In this document: positions 12,412 through 23,890 of the stretch, in pieces | Layout of the letters: the number at the start of each line of letters is the position of its first letter | How positions within the stretch are numbered: the first letter of the stretch is position 1 | Assembly (NCBI GenBank): GCA_043228905.1 | Contig: JBHGNT010000001.1 | Location: 33,108,001-33,172,000 of the forward strand | Length of the DNA: 64,000 bases | Reading direction: 5' to 3' | Source of the DNA: Azolla caroliniana | Lineage: Eukaryota; Polypodiophyta | Notes under the pieces: model-generated | What the model was told of the DNA's origin: nothing | The model's input: only the letters and a program-made list of their open reading frames with translations | Database searches by the model: none | Program-made: the position numbers and the translations under genes

Positions 12412-13093
12412 CTGCACAGTAGTCGGTCCTTCAATCTGCTGTCGGCCGTCGTCTCAGCCTGCACAGCATTCGGTTTCCTGCGTTATTCGAAGAAGAGAGA
12501 AGAAGAAGAGAAACGAGGCTTGCATCTCCTCGCGTCAGATCATCTTCGCTTGGAGTAAGCCAGCCGGTTGTACTCCGTTCCTTGTGATCGCAACGCTCGA
12601 GGTGAAATCCCCTTGTGCAACATTGACACGATCGTGCTCCACTCGGTTAAACGGCATCCGAAAAGGTCATTGAACGCTGCTCGCCGCTCATTGTAACCAC
12701 TCGGTGCAGATCGGTCTCAAGACAACAACCCCAAATTCGTGCTTCATCTGGCTGATCGACATTCGGGAGGATCAGTTGGATCCGTCTCTCTCGTCGCTGC
12801 AGTCAACCGAAGCAGAATCGGTCCAGATAATCGGTTTCAATAATCGGTATTCGGCATAAATATCCGAAGCGAACCGGGCTCACTCCGACTCGGCAACATT
12901 CGGGAAGACCAGTCGGTTCTGTCCCTCAAGCTACCGGAGTCAATTCGAGCAAGTTCAACAATACATATATCCGAAGCCGAACCGACTCGGGTTCAAATCC
13001 GACTAGAACAATATCGGGTGAGCCAACCGACTGCACTCCAACAAGGTTCGTAGTCAACTCCGAACCGAGCTTCGTCAACCGAAACCAAATTTG
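12412..13093 (+). other. Untranslated leader of the copia element
   Basis: About 680 bp between the primer-binding site and the gag start. No long open frame. Strikingly rich in TCGG, CCGA and AACCGA words; possible packaging or structural leader, function inferred only from position. Confidence 0.7.
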
Positions 13094-14188
13094 ATGGCAT
13101 CAACATCAACATCCGGCTCGTCAGAAATGAGTCTACGAAAGTTCGATGGATCGAACTTCAACTTCTGGAAGGAACAAATGCAGGACTATCTCATAGTCAA
13201 GGGGCAAATCGATCCCATCGAAAATGAAGAACCTCCAGAAGGATACAAACCAATTGAGTGGCAGAAGCTAGACAGAATCGTCCGCGCCACGATTCGGATG
13301 CACCTATCGGAATCGGTATACTTTACGGTGCAATCGTGTACGACAGCATTCGAACTGTGGAAAACACTGTCGGACACTTACGAAAAGAAGGTCGCCGCAA
13401 CAAAGATGTTTCTGATCCGGCGCCTCTACAACTTACGGATGAAAGAATCCGACTCGGTTCAAGCACACCTCAATGAGTACGAAAGCATAAGCTCCCAAAT
13501 CTCGTCACAGGGGACGGCAATCGAGGATGAACTCAGAGCAATGATACTCATGAGTAGCCTTCCCTCATCATGGGAAACTTTCGTCACAACCGTGTGCAAC
13601 GCGTCAACCACGGCTGTTAAATACTCCGAAGTCACGAGCGCAATCCTGACCGAAGCAGCTCGGAGAAAGTCTTTCGCCAAAGACTCAACAGACGACGCTT
13701 ACGTAGTACAAGGCTCGACAGACCGATCGAACATACGAGGAAGAGACTCCTCACGGCCGCCGAACAATCAGCGAAGACGGAGCCAGTCACGGGATAACCG
13801 AATCTGCAACTATTGCAAGAAACCCGGACACATCAAAGCTGACTGCCGCGCACTCAAGAACAAGAACAACAAGAAGAGTGGCCGGCATGAGGAGGTCAAT
13901 TACGTCAGCTTCTCAGCTGATGTGCTACCAGACGACCCGAATATACTATCAATCGAAAATCCAGTCGGATCAGAAGTCCTACTCACGACTGAAGAGTCGA
14001 GCACATGGCTCTTAGATTCGGGCGCGTCATTTCACGTGACTCCTCATCGATCCCAATTTCGGCAATATACGATCCGTCACTCCGACTCAGTTCGAGTCGG
14101 CAACTCACAACACTGTGACATCATCAGAATCGGCACAGTAGAGCTCAACCTTGCAGGTGGCTCTACACTTGTACTCCACAATGTCTGA
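13094..14188 (+). CDS. Copia gag and start of protease, ending at a premature TGA
   Basis: The first ATG of the frame is at 13094. The product starts with a gag domain (FDGSNFNFWKEQMQDYL, UBN2/retrotrans_gag type), then a CCHC zinc knuckle CNYCKKPGHIKADC at about 13807-13848, then the aspartic protease active site LLDSGASFHVTP near 14011. Gag forms the virus-like particle and the knuckle binds RNA. The frame stops at TGA 14186-14188, shortly after the protease motif; the same frame is open again immediately afterwards through integrase and reverse transcriptase. The stop is therefore a nonsense break within a single gag-pol frame, not a frameshift. Confidence 0.9.
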   Translation: MASTSTSGSSEMSLRKFDGSNFNFWKEQMQDYLIVKGQIDPIENEEPPEGYKPIEWQKLDRIVRATIRMHLSESVYFTVQSCTTAFELWKTLSDTYEKKVAATKMFLIRRLYNLRMKESDSVQAHLNEYESISSQISSQGTAIEDELRAMILMSSLPSSWETFVTTVCNASTTAVKYSEVTSAILTEAARRKSFAKDSTDDAYVVQGSTDRSNIRGRDSSRPPNNQRRRSQSRDNRICNYCKKPGHIKADCRALKNKNNKKSGRHEEVNYVSFSADVLPDDPNILSIENPVGSEVLLTTEESSTWLLDSGASFHVTPHRSQFRQYTIRHSDSVRVGNSQHCDIIRIGTVELNLAGGSTLVLHNV

Positions 14189-17113
14189 CATGTACCCGAG
14201 CTCTCAAGGCCATTGATCTCAGTCGGACAACTAGATGAAGACGGCATTCGTGCCGGTTTTTCTTCGGGAGGGTGGACACTCCACAGGGGGAACCTCCTAC
14301 TTGCTAGAGGACCCAAGATACACTCACTGTATCCGTTACATGTTACGCTCAGAGAGGGTAACCTGTTTTTGGTGGATATTCCTGTGTCATCACTATGGCA
14401 CCGAAGATTAGGACACCTCAGCAAGGCCGGCATTACGCATCTATCTAGAGCCGGATACATCCCCAAACTCTCCTTCTCCGACCATCAATTCTGCGAGCAT
14501 TGCCAGTATGGCAAACAAGCAGCCGCATCACACCCGACATCAGCACCAAGAGAAACGAGACCTCTCGATTTGGTCCACTCGGACGTCTGTGGCCCAATGC
14601 CGCATCAGTCTCTCGGCGGTGCCTCTTACTTCGTCACTTTTATTGACGATTCGACTCGAAAGGTGTGGGCTTATCCGATTCGCACCAAAGATCGGGTCCT
14701 CTCGATCTTCTCAGATTGGCTCGCTATGGTAGAAAATCAAACCGACCGAAAACTGAAATGCTTTCGGACCGACAATGGGGGAGAGTTCAAATCCGATGAA
14801 TTCGTCAAATTCTGCCGACAACGCGGCATCCGACGTGAATTTACGGCACCACACAGTCCGGAGCAAAACGGGATTGCAGAACGAATGAATCGGACAATCC
14901 AAGAAAGGATAGTTTCCATGCTCCAACACTCCGGACTGTCGGATGGCTTCTGGGCAGAGGCTCTACTCACGGCAGTACACATAATCAATATGTCGCCAAG
15001 TAGACCTCTAGGACTTCAAATTCCTCAGGAACTATGGATCGGCAGTAAGCCGAATTACGACAAGCTGAGGATCTTCGGATGCGAGGCGTACGCCCTTATT
15101 CCGAAAGATGATCGCCGAAAACTTGCACCTCGGTCCAGGAAATGCATTTTCCTTGGATATGGATCAGACGGCGAAATGGGATACCGACTCTGGGACCCCG
15201 AACGCAGACAAATCGTTCGAAGTTCGGACGTTGTGTTCAACGAGTCGGCTATGAATCCATCAGTCGAAAAACCGATCGAAGTCCGAAGGGTAACATTTTC
15301 CGATGTGCCGACCCTTCAAGAAGGCCCCGCTCTCAACACACGGTCAGCTTCACGGGTAGCTGCACCTTACACTACCGACTCGGACAACTCCGACTCGGCA
15401 CAGCAGAACAATCCGCTTTCGGACCATCCGACCTCGATACCCGATGCGACCAGTCCAATCATACCTCGACGATCCGAGAGACTGTCGCAACCTCCGGAGA
15501 GGTACTCTCCTGGAATTTTCTTCACCGACGCCGGCGAACCGACGTCTTACGAAGAAGCATCGACATCTGTCGATTCCGCCACCTGGCATCTGGCGATGGA
15601 GTCGGAAATGCACTCCATTCGGGCAAACAAGACTTGGGATCTGGTCGAATTACCTAGGAACCGACGTGCTCTTCCTTGCAAGTGGGTTTATCGACTAAAA
15701 GAGACGTCTGATTCGACCACCCCAAAGTACAAGGCCAGATTAGTTGCGAAGGGCTTCCGACAAGAATATGGCGTCGACTTCGACGAGATTTTTTCACCAG
15801 TGGTGAAAATGACAACCCTTCGTTTTCTACTCGGCGTAGTGGCAGCCGACAACTTGGAGCTGATTCAGCTAGATGTCAAAACAGCATTCCTCCATGGTGA
15901 TCTCGAAGAGGAAATTTATATGGAGCAGCCAAAGGGCTTCGTGGCAACTGGCCAAGAACATCTAGTCTGCCGACTCAGGAAGAGTCTATACGGCCTCAAA
16001 CAGGCACCGCGACAATGGTACAAGAAGTTCGACGACTTCATCCAATCGATCGGCTTCTCAAAAAGCGATGAGGACCATTGTCTCTTCACCAACACAGCTC
16101 AAGATGGATCACCCATCTTCCTCATCATTTACGTGGACGACATGCTAATTTCTAGACGCCACGCGGGCGAACTTGCCGATCTCATTCGGCAACTGCGGTT
16201 GAAGTTTGCCATGAAGGACCTCGGTCCGGCACGACACATACTCGGCATGAAGATTAGTCGGCATCGCGATAAACGACATCTTTTTTTGTCTCAGACCGAC
16301 TATATCGGACGTGTCTTGGAATGCTTCAACATGCAATCAGCCAAATCTGCTTCAACCCCGCTCCCAATGAATCTTCGGCTCTCTCAGCGAGACTGCCCGA
16401 CATCCGGCCCGGAGGGGGAAGATATGAAGTCGGTACCGTATGCACCGGCAGTCGGCTCCCTTATGTACCTGATGGTCGCGACACGGCCTGATATTTCTCA
16501 TGCCGTAGGAGTTGTTAGCAGATTTATGCACAATCCTGGCCGATCGCATTGGAACGCAGTCAAGCATGTGTTCAGATATCTGGCTGGCACAAAAGACCAT
16601 GGCATTCTTTTCGGTCCGAACCGAACCTCAGGCGTAGTCGGTTACACCGACTCGGACTTCGCCGGCTGTATAGACAGTCGGAAATCAACAACCGGATACT
16701 GCTTCAAATTCGGCAATGGAGCAATCTCGTGGAAGTCGAAACTTCAGGAGTGCACAGCGACCTCAACGACCGAAGCAGAATATGTAGCTGCGTCCGACGC
16801 AGCAAAAGAAGCTTTGTGGCTCGGTCGGCTGGCGCACACGTTTCGACAAGTCGACCATCACTCGGCTCCAGTTGTCTACAGCGACAGTCAAGGTGCTGTT
16901 GCCTTGTCGAAAAATCCGGTTCACCACAACGCCTCCAAACATATCGACGTTCGATATCACTTCGTTCGGGACTGCGTCATTTCAGGGAAAATCGGTCTAG
17001 AGAAAATATCCACAACAGACAATGTCGCAGATGGAATGACCAAGTGTCTTTCGGCAGACCGCTTTCGGTTTCTTCGGCATCAGATGGGCGTAACGACAAA
17101 CCAGTCCGGTTAG
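14189..17113 (+). pseudogene. Copia pol: integrase, reverse transcriptase, RNase H (cut off from gag by a stop codon)
   Basis: Open in the same frame as gag for about 970 codons. Seen in order: integrase zinc domain (HRRLGHLSKAGI then FCEHCQYGK); integrase catalytic core with HSDVCGPM, FRTDNGGEF and SPEQNGIAERMNRT (DDE residues present); reverse transcriptase with LVAKGFRQEYGVDF, LDVKTAFLHGDLEEEIYMEQ, YGLKQAPRQWY and the catalytic IIYVDDML; RNase H with GYTDSDFAGC, TTEAEYVA and ending KHIDVRYHFVRD. Stop TAG at 17111-17113. Apart from the upstream TGA no further damage is visible, in keeping with the near-identical LTRs. Without readthrough it would not be translated from the gag start, so this copy probably depends on others. 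Confidence 0.93.
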
Positions 17114-17295
17114 AGCCGGACACAGAGCAGGATGGTTCCCGACAACCGACATCAGTTCCTTAATGATCGGCTTCAACTGTTCCGACCCGACCAGTTCGGT
17201 CTTCTGCCTTCGGACCCTGCCGACTCGACAAAGCTGACATGTCCGAGAACCTAAGTCTATACCTGTAATCTTAGATAACCCATGTATACGCCCAT

Positions 17296-17305
17296 TACGG
17301 GGGAG
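17296..17305 (+). other. Polypurine tract of the copia element
   Basis: Purine-rich ACGGGGGAG immediately before the 3' LTR, the expected primer site for plus-strand DNA synthesis. Confidence 0.8.
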
Positions 17306-17476
17306 TGTCGAATACAAGTGTATAATGGACGTATTCACACTATCCCTTTGGGCCATTTGTGTAATTAGCATAAAGGGTAGTTGCCCTAAGTCGGTCACTA
17401 TATATAGTGACCTTGTAACCTCTTTGTAAGGTTGGGTGTTGTATTGTTGCTTTGTTGAATAAGAAAGTCTTTTGTG

Positions 17477-17525
<49 letters not shown>

Positions 17526-17611
17526 AACGACCTACAATCTGTCATACGCAGGTATTCAGAAAACAAAAGAATGCTTCTTGATCTTCCGCATAGACGACCT
17601 CGTCCCCAACA
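17306..17611 (+). repeat. 3' LTR of the copia element
   Basis: 306 bp, near-identical to the 5' LTR. Its (CT)n tract (17478-17521) has about 22 units versus 23. One base substitution was noticed elsewhere. Followed directly by the target duplication CTCAC. Confidence 0.95.
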
Positions 17612-17616
17612 CTCAC

Positions 17617-18780
17617 AACAAAGGAAGTAGAAGTAAATATTCTTGTTGTTTAGAGCAAGCGTCTCAAATATTTGTTTGAGATTCAAACCTTGTCGGGTAT
17701 GACAAGCTTGTAGTTATAGATTCAGAAGTTTCAAAAGAATATAATGACAAGATAAAACATGTGAATTCTTTGGAAGTGTACTTTTCAACGTTGATGATTT
17801 TAGCTTCACCTTCCCAATGACAACAAATGAAATAATTACAATCCTTACAATGTTGGAGACAAAGACCAAAAGTAATATCAACATGGTGGTAGACGTTGGA
17901 AAGCCCAAAGATGTTGGCTGCAAAGATTAACGTAAGGATGGGTAATGGATATGTTCATAGTATGAACCATACGTGCATTCACATTCGAGTATGGTAAACA
18001 CCCTCGAAATATGGTAAATACCATACTTTTGTATCTATTATTTATTATAAGGTAAGAAAGCTAAGGTAAAAAGTGTAAAAAAAAACATAAGAATGTTTTG
18101 ATAACATACGCATTCATTTGCATTCGTATGGAAAAGAATGTTTGCCAATGCATTCGAGAATATTATGTACTATGGATATGTTCACTCATTTTAATACATC
18201 GTACTGAGGTTTCCAGTTAAGATGGAATACCTTCGTGAGTGTGAGTTCTACTAACCTAGACCAAAGATGATCCATCTCATGGTTGTTAAATTTAGATGTC
18301 TAGCCAATCAACTCATTTATTTTTTGCCCTTCTATTAACATCTGTATTTTCTTCTTTTCTTGCATTTAATAGTATTGCCTCTTCTTGTTCCTCACTATTC
18401 CATTATATTGATACAATGTTAGGACGTTCTAATTTTAAATTTATCTTTTGCGAGCTTGAGATGAGCCTTGGATTCTTCATCAAACCAAGTATTGCAAGGG
18501 AAATTAAACACTTGTTGTTTCACATCTTTACTAATGGAGAGGTTCATGACATAGCTCTCAACCTCAAAAGAAAAAGATGTCTAGTGGCAAAGTGGTAGAG
18601 GCAACTTTAATGACAAGTGAACTCATGAAATGGACAAGACCACAAACTCATCCAATCCATAAAGAATTATCACAGATCAAGCTCTTAAGCAAGGTTTTTT
18701 GGAAGATTAGCCATGAATTGTATTAAAACAAACCATAAAGGAGCGAAAAGTTTGGTATCGAACAATCATGGTTATTTTCG
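17617..18780. other. Spacer with a candidate miniature element at 17945-18184
   Basis: AT-rich. At 17945-17957 and again at 18172-18184 the 13-mer ATGGATATGTTCA occurs, bracketing about 214 bp that contains CATTCG-rich ends facing each other (GCATTCACATTCGAG and GCATTCGAGAATATT) and an AT-rich middle. This resembles a non-autonomous element with a flanking duplication, but terminal inverted repeats are poor. Nothing else is supported. Confidence 0.35.
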
Positions 18781-18839
18781 TTTTGGCCAAGTTATATAGT
18801 CTTATGCAACAAAAACTTAACTCATGCGTTGAACATCAT

Positions 18840-20250
18840 CACAATGAGCACTTGGTCACGTAGGGTTTAGACCAAAACACTCAAAGTGTCAATCATTTGG
18901 TTACACTAAGAGTATTCATGGAAGAAAATCAACTTCAAGGGAAAACTCTATATTGTTGTTTTGAGGAATTCAAGGAAGCCTTTCAAATTGTACCCAAGCA
19001 TGAGCATTGGAAAAGAATTATAGAGATCAAAATGATATTAGAGTGTAACGTAGTAGTAGCACAATTGTATAAGCAAGTTAGGTGCCAATTGCAACTATGG
19101 ATAGTGGTTTCCCAAAGTACTTTTTGAGAAACTTGAGGATCCAGAAGGGTGTTTATTCTCTCCCGTAAGCTTTATTCTATCCATCGGTAATTAAATACAT
19201 AGTAAACAAGGTGCAAAAGAATGATTGGTCAATTGCCCATTAGTCGTAGATGTCAATGATGTTGTTTTTTCCTATTATACTTTAGGATATGTAACATTTA
19301 TTTGTATTTGACGCATTCTATCAAATTAGAGGGCTAATTGTTAATGTGGATGAAACAAAAATGATGGCAATAAAGACAATACAACAAAGACATACCCCAC
19401 TTTTACATACTAGGGAGAACAATTATAATTGGTGCAAAGCTTCAAATATGTTGGTATTAATGTCCCATCAACAAATAGGTGGAATGTATATTATACGAAT
19501 CTAGACTTCAACAAGAGGGTTGTAATTATTATATGTTCGAGACTCATTGCAACCAAGGTGATACTCGAGGATGAGAAGTGAGATTGATATTCAATGCTAT
19601 GGTGGTCCAAGTGTTGCTTTATGGAGTGGAGGTGTGGGTTTGAACTTTGAACCATCTCACTTAGTGCATGGAATGAAATAGAAAAAATGCAGAAATGGGT
19701 GAATATTTTTATTTTTAAAATGCAGAAATTGCTCTTACGTAGACAATTGGGGATAATATCCTATCATGCTTTTAGAAATAGGTGCGCAAGCCATAGAGGA
19801 ACTAGCGATGCAATGAGTATACAAGAGACAATTGTATGCCCAATCATAGATTGCCAAAACAAGCTTGGAATATAGGAACGAAGGTATAAAAACTAATAAG
19901 AGCAAAATCCTCTCATCTAGCTCAACACTTAACATTATGAAATGATTTTAGAGTTGACGAGTACAAGATCTATAGGAGCTCTCACATGATGATATGAAGC
20001 ATATGATGGTGGAGGATAACTTATTAGAGGCCCTAAGGATGAAATAGCAAGATTCTAAAACTCAAAGTTAAATATTACATTGCAAATATTAACCCCCAAG
20101 ATTGGCCCCAATACAAGGTCAACACATCAAAACATATCCAATCTCATCTCACTACCCCCATGAGCCTTGGGTCTCAAAGAGCCTTAACATGTCTTCAAAG
20201 TGGCCCAAACAATTTACGTGTCTTAGCACATGGTAATGTTATAGCAACAA
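18840..20250 (+). mobile_element. Decayed LINE with reverse transcriptase remnant
   Basis: Across several frames (frameshifts and stops) the plus strand keeps LINE reverse-transcriptase text: LRVFMEENQLQGKTLYCCFE with EFKEAFQIVPKHEHWKRI (18906-19020), QVRCQLQLW near 19075, a SFKYVGINVPSTNRWNV stretch near 19440-19480, a VLLYGVEVW-type segment near 19605-19630, and LLRRQLG near 19735. These are blocks of the RT palm and the region after it. No intact frame remains. It may belong to the same family as the zinc-knuckle remnant at 388-1137. Limits are approximate. Confidence 0.7.
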
Positions 20251-20699
20251 ATAATATGACACCAAATGAATCATATTGTGTACACAACTTTCACTTGGAT
20301 GTTTAGATTGCATGAATTTGTTCTCAATCTTTTGGGATATTTAGTGAATGGGGTTCTTATTTAAAACTTCCATATCAAGTATGTAGATAGTTAAATGTTG
20401 TCATATGATACCTACCACATATACATAATTGTTTCTTTCTATCTAGCCTTGTATGTGTCTTTCTCTTATATAATTTATTTACCCTAGTGATAGAGATTTA
20501 TATTACTAATTTTTTTATATATACCAAAACCAAAATATCCTTCCATTAGTTTTTAGAAAAGTCATAACAACTGCAACATACAAAATATTTTTTCCCAACT
20601 CATCTTTATAAGACGATGGTTAAGGAAACAAATCTATGTACTCCAAAGTAGAGGAAAAACTAATCTGAAAGTTATTCTATAGACACATTCCAAGCTATT

Positions 20700-21255
20700 C
20701 CATTGACAACAACAAAAGTAGTTGCATCCAGAGACAAGCCCTCGCAGCTCATAGATATGAACCATTTCAATGCTTCTTCAACCTACTCCTGTTCATCATA
20801 ATTTGTAATCAATACATTCCAAGCTACAACAGAAACAAAAGTTGTGACATCCAGAGACGAGCCCTCGCAACTCCTAGATTGGAACCATTAGAATGATTTT
20901 TCAGGATGTTGTATCCACCAATGCAAATCCAATAAATCTTCCTTTACCCTAAAAACTGAATGCTACCAAAAGCTTCCAAGGTAGAGAACAATGTATTCCA
21001 TGCCTCTACATCTCGGTTTTGAAGGCAATCAAATACATTCTGTGCTTCTTTAAGACAACCACATTTCATATGCTCGTCTGTAAACACAAAAAGAATGCTT
21101 CCTCTTTCCACAACAATCATCTTGTTGGTTACCACCAAATTCCTGGTTCTATACTCCCTCCATTCTCTTGAAACTACCTCGTATACATGAAGACACTGAA
21201 CCATTTGTATGCTCACACAACTTCGGAGAACCATAGCATGCAGACCATTCTTCAA
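20700..21255 (-). pseudogene. Fragment of a pentatricopeptide-repeat (PPR) gene
   Basis: On the minus strand 21100-20944 reads HMKCGCLKEAQNVFDCLQNR followed by DVEAWNTL, the characteristic end of one PPR unit and start of the next in PLS-class plant PPR proteins. Further along (20900-20700) come two related pieces, one with SCEGSSLDVTTFVSV and one with AWNVLITNYDEQE and EEALKWFISMSCEGLSLDAT, separated by stops and shifts. PPR proteins bind organelle RNA. Here the repeats are broken by stop codons, have no start, and are surrounded by transposon debris, so this is a dead copy. Confidence 0.62.
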
Positions 21256-21555
21256 ATTACATCATTCTGCCACATCCAATCCTTGTTGTATGATCACCAA
21301 GTAAACCACAAAAATCTCTGTTGAACCATGATCCATCTAGCCACATATAGCATATGTCCAACAAAGCCTTTCCAAGCTCAATATTGTCTTTTAGCAGTTT
21401 GATACTCATGATTCCATTACTAGCCTTAGTTCTTGGGGTTGAGACCCAACTTTCACACCTCTTTATTCATATTTTTTTTAATTGACTAGATGCCATTATG
21501 AAATGTGGCGTGGAACTCATGACCTTCTTATGGGCCAATTTTGGCCTTAGAAGAC

Positions 21556-21558
<3 letters not shown>

Positions 21559-21594
<36 letters not shown>
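21559..21594. repeat. (CT)n microsatellite
   Basis: Uninterrupted CT dinucleotides directly next to the candidate miniature element that follows. Confidence 0.9.
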
Positions 21595-21597
<3 letters not shown>

Positions 21598-21963
21598 CAA
21601 TCAACAACGGTTCGATTCAGTTTGGTTTGAGAGTGTCAAAATTGAATTGTTTAAACATATTGAAACTTGAACCGAACCGAACCACGAAACCGTTAAACAA
21701 TAAAAACCACGGTTTCATGTTTTGGTTTCAATTTTCAATTTAGGTCAAAATTCAATTTTTAAAATTTAAAATATTTCATTATTTTAAAATTTCAAAATTT
21801 GAAAGATTTTCCTAAAATGTGAGAATAAGGCCTAAAAATGAAAAGATTGTTTAAAAACAAAATTTTAATTTTTTTTTTTAAATTTTAAAATTGTTAAACT
21901 GTTTAAACCGCAATTTCTAACTATTGTGGTTCGGTTCAGTTCAAACCGAACCATTGCCGATTG
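21598..21963. mobile_element. Candidate miniature inverted-repeat element
   Basis: The left end (CAATCAACAACGGTTCGATT) and the reverse complement of the right end (CAATCGGCAATGGTTCGGTT) are alike, giving imperfect terminal inverted repeats around an interior that is extremely AT-rich with AAATTTTAAAAT words. GGTTCGGTT-type ends are frequent in plant repeats. No clear target duplication was seen and no coding capacity exists. Confidence 0.45.
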
Positions 21964-21974
21964 TTTCCACTACA

Positions 21975-23850
21975 CTACATGGGTCGTGGAACATGTTGAA
22001 TTGCCAATAGGCAAGATGAACACTCCACTGAGGAAAGAATTTCCACTTGCTCCAATAAAGAAAATTGCCACATTAGTACTCCCTTCAACTTTCGTAGATA
22101 TGCTTTCACTCCATGTCTACCATCAAATACAAAAGCGTTGCACATGTTCCAATTATGACGCAATCCCCAGTATCTCAGAAATAGAAAAACGATCTCCATC
22201 TCTGATTTTGGGTCAACCTATGTAAATTGTGCAAACACCCACTGTCTAGGTGTCAAATAACACCGTGATAAAACTTGCCAAATTTGAGAAATGTAACTCC
22301 AAACTTGACAAGCAATTAGACATTGTATAAATCGATGAGTGTTATCTTCCATTTGAACAGTGCAAAAAAAACAATTACCCATTGCTAGTCCACGACGCTT
22401 TAGAGCTAATCCCAAAGGCAATCCTCCAATCAAAACTCTCCAAATGAAGACCTTTGCTACAAGTGGCAATTTGGAATGCCAAATACGTTGTAAGATCTAC
22501 CACCACCCATGATCTTATTTGTGTATTTTCCATTTTTCTTCAGCCTTAGATGATAACCGTCCAAGAGACTCAACAGAGCAATGATACAACATATTAGTAG
22601 TCGCTTGTAACAATGACGTTTGACCCCCTAAACACCAATCAATCCACGGTTGTTCTCCTGTTTGTAGAGGGTAAGGACCTTGCATCAATGCAATATTTTG
22701 TAGTTGTTCCCAAATAACCCACAATTAGGCAGGATGTGTAATATTTGTCGCACTTCAACAAACTCCAAAATTCTTTGAGATGGAGCCTGAACTATACATA
22801 TCTCCCACCTCTTTGACCCCCAAACGAAACAAACGATTAAATTGAGAGCACAATCTCTCCTTTCCTGGCCAACATAATAACCAAGAAGACACAAGTAACT
22901 CTTTTTGCAATGAATTACAATGCTCTTTGTTAGATGATGGTTTCCATACACTTAACAAGTCTAGTTCTTCTTGCCATGAACTAACTAAGTGTTGGACACA
23001 TGAAAAGCCCGGAATCCTAAGTGAAATACATCCATTCAGTAATTGCCACCATGAAGCCTTAATCGTTGTCCTCCCATGTGTTAAACCCTTGTTCTCAATG
23101 AAATATTGAACAATAGATATCCACGATTGTGAGTTTGAACACATCTCTTGAAATAATGAAAATCTACGAGCCATCATATGCATAGATAAGTTCAATATTC
23201 TACCTCCCCCAAGTGCTTAGGGTTGCTATATGATTCCACGTAACCCAAGTGATTCCCGTCTTATCCCTCTTCTTCCACAACAAATATCGAAGATGTTGCA
23301 AAACAGAATGCAAAGCCTTTTTGTCCATGGAAACAATGGCAAGTAATATAATATCATGGGTTCATAATACATTGGACAACCTTCGAGCGTACATGAAATG
23401 GCCAAGATTGTGACTTCCAATACATGATCTTATCCCTCAACTTATTAGACATCCATTCAATCAATTGACCATTTGTAACATTCATTCCTAATGGATAGCC
23501 CAAGTGTCGAAAAATAGAGCCTTTCTTCACTATGGATCCTTGCCATCCTAAAAATTCCAGATCCCTTTCAGTACATTATATGAGACTAGACTTCCTCCAA
23601 TTAATATGTAATCCGGAAGCCAATGCAAATTGGTTCCATACAAGCATCCCGTTCTCAAGATTCTCTTGTGAGGCTTGTAGAAACATGAAAGAATCATCAG
23701 CCAAAGCTTGTGCTACTAGTTGCTCTCCAGACGGAAGGTGTAGACCCACAATGTCACCATTTGTTGTGAGCCTTGATAGCATCACTGACAAGGGTGGAGT
23801 AACAATAGCAAACAACAATGGGCTAAGAGGGTATCCTTGACGAACGGATC
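21975..23850 (-). mobile_element. Decayed LINE, opposite strand
   Basis: Minus-strand text beginning near 23845 reads RSVRQGYPLSPLLFAIVTPP, an RT motif, then ALADDSFMFLQA (catalytic Asp pair) and ASGLHINWRKS near 23600. After a stretch with stops and shifts (23500-22500), VAKVFIWRVLIGGLPLGLAL and CFFCTVQMEDNTHRFIQC (about 22460-22310) form the C-terminal zinc-binding region. The order RT then zinc domain is that of plant L1-like LINEs. It is truncated at its 5' side next to a (CT)n tract at 23858-23886. Not functional. Confidence 0.75.
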
Positions 23851-23855
23851 TTGTG

Positions 23856-23857
<2 letters not shown>

Positions 23858-23886
<29 letters not shown>
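23858..23886. repeat. (CT)n microsatellite
   Basis: CT tract between the minus-strand LINE and the SINE-like element. Confidence 0.9.

Positions 23887-23889
<3 letters not shown>

Positions 23890-23890
<1 letters not shown>

Larger units (their letters stand above)
12090..17611 (+). mobile_element. Complete Ty1/copia LTR retrotransposon, recent insertion
   Basis: A 5.5-kb element with two LTRs (12090-12397 and 17306-17611) starting TGTCGAATAC and ending CCCAACA, flanked by a 5-bp target duplication CTCAC (12085-12089 and 17612-17616). Domain order gag, protease, integrase, reverse transcriptase, RNase H defines copia. There is no env-like frame. The LTRs differ by eye only by one substitution (in CATACACAGG versus CATACGCAGG) and by one CT unit, so the insertion is young. 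The internal sequence is rich in TCGG/CCGA and CpG, unlike its AT-rich flanks. It sits between the ATP synthase subunit d gene and a region of decayed elements, and interrupts no identified gene. One in-frame stop makes this copy unlikely to be autonomous. Confidence 0.96.

Noticed and set aside
15142-15657. Long alternative-frame open stretches inside the copia element (also 14077-14466, 16549-17163)
   Set aside because: Shadows of the gag-pol frame, produced by its high CpG content and scarcity of TA-rich stops.
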